A DNA stretch of 5,986 bases from Promethearchaeota archaeon. Lineage in GTDB: Archaea; Asgardarchaeota; Lokiarchaeia; Sigynarchaeales; SOKP01. The notes under the pieces are model-generated. The model saw nothing but the letters and a program-made list of their open reading frames with translations. It had not been told where the DNA came from and made no database searches. The position numbers were made by a program, and so were the translations under genes. The DNA is taken from contig JAUXAJ010000298.1 in the NCBI GenBank assembly GCA_030620005.1, positions 1 through 5,986 on the forward strand. Direction: 5' to 3'. Of this stretch, positions 4,798 to 5,986 are shown piece by piece; position 1 is the first letter of the stretch; each line of letters starts with the position of its first letter.

Positions 4798-5691
4798 ATG
4801 GCAGTTTTTAGTATATATACTTCGGCAATCGGTTTTATTTTGTGTGGTTTTGCAATAATTCACGCTATTCTTGACAGTAAAGAAAACAGAATTCAGCGAA
4901 TTCTAATCTTGCCAACGTTATTTCTTTACGGTATTTTATTAGAATACATGGGAATTGTTAGTGGAAATCATTATTACGCTGAAGACGTTGTAATGATTTT
5001 AGAAATAGTACCAATATCGATTCCATTGTCTTGGGTAGGAATCATTTATAGTGCCATGATTATCGGCGAGCGTTTAGAGTTATCTCCATGGAAACGTATT
5101 TTAGCAACTACTTTGATTGCTCTAAGTTTAGATTGGGGCATAGATCCTATTGCAGTTGAATTGGGGTTGTGGACATGGGTACACGAGGGGGGCTCTTATT
5201 TTGGAGTTCCAAGTTTTAACTTTATTGGTTGGTTTTTCATTCCCATTGCGTATTTACTATCCTACGATTTAAATTGGAACGAAGAACGGAAACGTTTGGA
5301 ACTATTATCTTTTAGAGAAATTGAAGTTCACGATACATTGGGTCGAAAATTATATACGATTTTCCTCGTGGTTCCAATCGGACTGGGTTTTTTAATGCTT
5401 TTCGGTTCAGTTACTTTCATACCGATAATATATAATTTGCCTTTAGTAATTGTCATAATTCTTGAAGTTCTTACAGTAGCGGGAGCTTCAGGAGTAATAA
5501 TTTTAAAACGTGAAAATCTTAAACGCTCTCGTTGGCACGATTTGATTCCACCGAGTATTTTATTACTTATTGCGTATTACTATGGATTAATTGGTATATT
5601 TACAGTTCAAATCGGGTTAGGTTTGTTGAATTTTCTTACCGCAATACCTTTATTGTTGGCGTTTGTTTTTACTCTTCAGAAAAAAAGATGA
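4798..5691 (+). CDS. Carotenoid biosynthesis family (CruF/DUF422-like) integral membrane protein
   Basis: A 297-residue polytopic membrane protein with about eight hydrophobic segments, roughly at residues 3-25, 35-54, 65-90, 99-121, 140-157, 187-210, 214-236 and 250-293 (the last long enough for two). Its middle matches the carotenoid biosynthesis family (COG2324), whose characterised members include the archaeal bisanhydrobacterioruberin hydratase CruF, which hydrates carotenoid end groups. Supporting motifs are LEYMGIVSGNHYY (48-60), the IVPISIPLSW block (70-79), SLDWGIDP (110-117), LWTW (124-127), YFGVPSFNFIGW (134-145). Charged loops lie between helices 5 and 6 (NEERKRLELL). The start is set by the Shine-Dalgarno sequence. 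No other carotenoid gene (phytoene synthase, desaturase, lycopene elongase) is in the window, so the substrate is unknown and could be another isoprenoid. Family call is fairly secure, specific reaction is not. Confidence 0.8.
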   Translation: MAVFSIYTSAIGFILCGFAIIHAILDSKENRIQRILILPTLFLYGILLEYMGIVSGNHYYAEDVVMILEIVPISIPLSWVGIIYSAMIIGERLELSPWKRILATTLIALSLDWGIDPIAVELGLWTWVHEGGSYFGVPSFNFIGWFFIPIAYLLSYDLNWNEERKRLELLSFREIEVHDTLGRKLYTIFLVVPIGLGFLMLFGSVTFIPIIYNLPLVIVIILEVLTVAGASGVIILKRENLKRSRWHDLIPPSILLLIAYYYGLIGIFTVQIGLGLLNFLTAIPLLLAFVFTLQKKR

Positions 5692-5986
5692 TCACATTAA
5701 TCGGATCATGATCTTCCATGGTAGGTTTTCTTTAAAGTGTGATTCACGAACTTATAGGTTAATGGCAAAAAATCTTGATAAGGGATTATTTGGTAAGGTT
5801 ATTTAGCTATTTTTTTCTCTATTCTTTGAATAAAAATTGGATTACATAGAGTATTTTGAATTAAATTTTTTCTATCTTATATATCTACATATCACATCAT
5901 TTCATAAAGTTTTCCACTTGTATTATCTCCATGTTATCACTACAAATCATTCATCATGTTCCCTTCGAACAATTAAAAGATTTATA
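5692..5986. other. 3' flank of 295 bases without a supported gene
   Basis: No gene is supported on either strand. Just after the stop codon, ATCACA (5691-5696) can pair with TGTGAT (5738-5743), and two small palindromes, GATCATGATC (5704-5713) and CCATGG (5717-5722), lie between. A 14-codon frame starts at 5762 (MAKNLDKGLFGKVI) but is too short to support. The last bases, GATTTATA, look TATA-like and might belong to a promoter for a gene beyond the right edge. Confidence 0.5.
5806..5827 (+). terminator. T-rich terminator candidate downstream of the CruF-like gene
   Basis: The tract includes CTATTTTTTTCTCTATTCTTTG and is the strongest pyrimidine run in this flank. It lies about 115 nt after the stop codon. 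Its CTCTATTCTT core is identical to one after the LRR gene (696-705), suggesting that this genome uses T tracts broken by C as terminators. The distance from the stop codon lowers confidence. Confidence 0.35.

Noticed and set aside
3173..4950. Shared YGxxLEYMxI segment in the 77-residue protein and the CruF-like protein
   Set aside because: Only about ten aligned residues in hydrophobic helices; no further similarity to indicate a fragment or duplication.
5691..5743. Possible stem ATCACA/TGTGAT with GATCATGATC and CCATGG palindromes
   Set aside because: Six-base arms over a long loop and short restriction-site-like palindromes are expected by chance.
5762..5806. 14-codon frame MAKNLDKGLFGKVI after the last gene
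   Set aside because: Too short to support and without homology I can name.
1..5986. tRNA, rRNA, CRISPR array, insertion sequence or transposase
   Set aside because: No cloverleaf-like segment, conserved rRNA stretch, regularly spaced repeat array, terminal inverted repeats or transposase motifs were seen by eye on either strand.

Overview
This AT-rich window is archaeal: it encodes a two-repeat TATA-binding protein (TBP), most starts lack a Shine-Dalgarno sequence, and TATA-like elements lie about 25 nt upstream of them. The 23-residue leucine-rich repeat protein, an iron-sulfur protein with a winged-helix-like N terminus and the low G+C content would all fit an Asgard (Lokiarchaeia-like) lineage. 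That placement is inference from gene style; no 16S or other phylogenetic marker beyond TBP is present.

Layout: all seven supported genes are on the + strand. (1) 1-636 is the C-terminal part of a leucine-rich repeat protein that runs in from the left edge. (2) 637-959 is a gene-poor gap with no convincing gene but unusually long stop-free frames on both strands. (3) 960-2081 is a winged-helix-like plus multi-cysteine plus 2x[4Fe-4S] ferredoxin protein. (4) 2082-2240 is a palindrome-rich control region, followed by the TBP gene at 2241-2876. (5) 2996-3229 is a 77-residue two-helix membrane protein. (6) 3294-3734 is RNase HI, followed after 31 nt by a radical SAM protein of the SPL-like family at 3766-4581, whose third cluster cysteine is replaced by tyrosine. 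(7) 4798-5691 is a polytopic membrane protein of the carotenoid biosynthesis (CruF/DUF422) family, the only gene with a clear Shine-Dalgarno sequence. (8) The last 295 bases hold a likely T-rich terminator and no gene.

How the genes relate: there is no obvious single pathway. Spacing suggests mostly single-gene transcription units, with RNase HI and the radical SAM gene the one pair close enough to be co-transcribed. The points most worth following are the C-to-Y change in the radical SAM motif, the set of palindromes and TATA-like elements around the TBP start (possible autoregulation), the leaderless-type start architecture, and the iron-sulfur protein of unknown partner. I do not see a clear novel multi-gene system.
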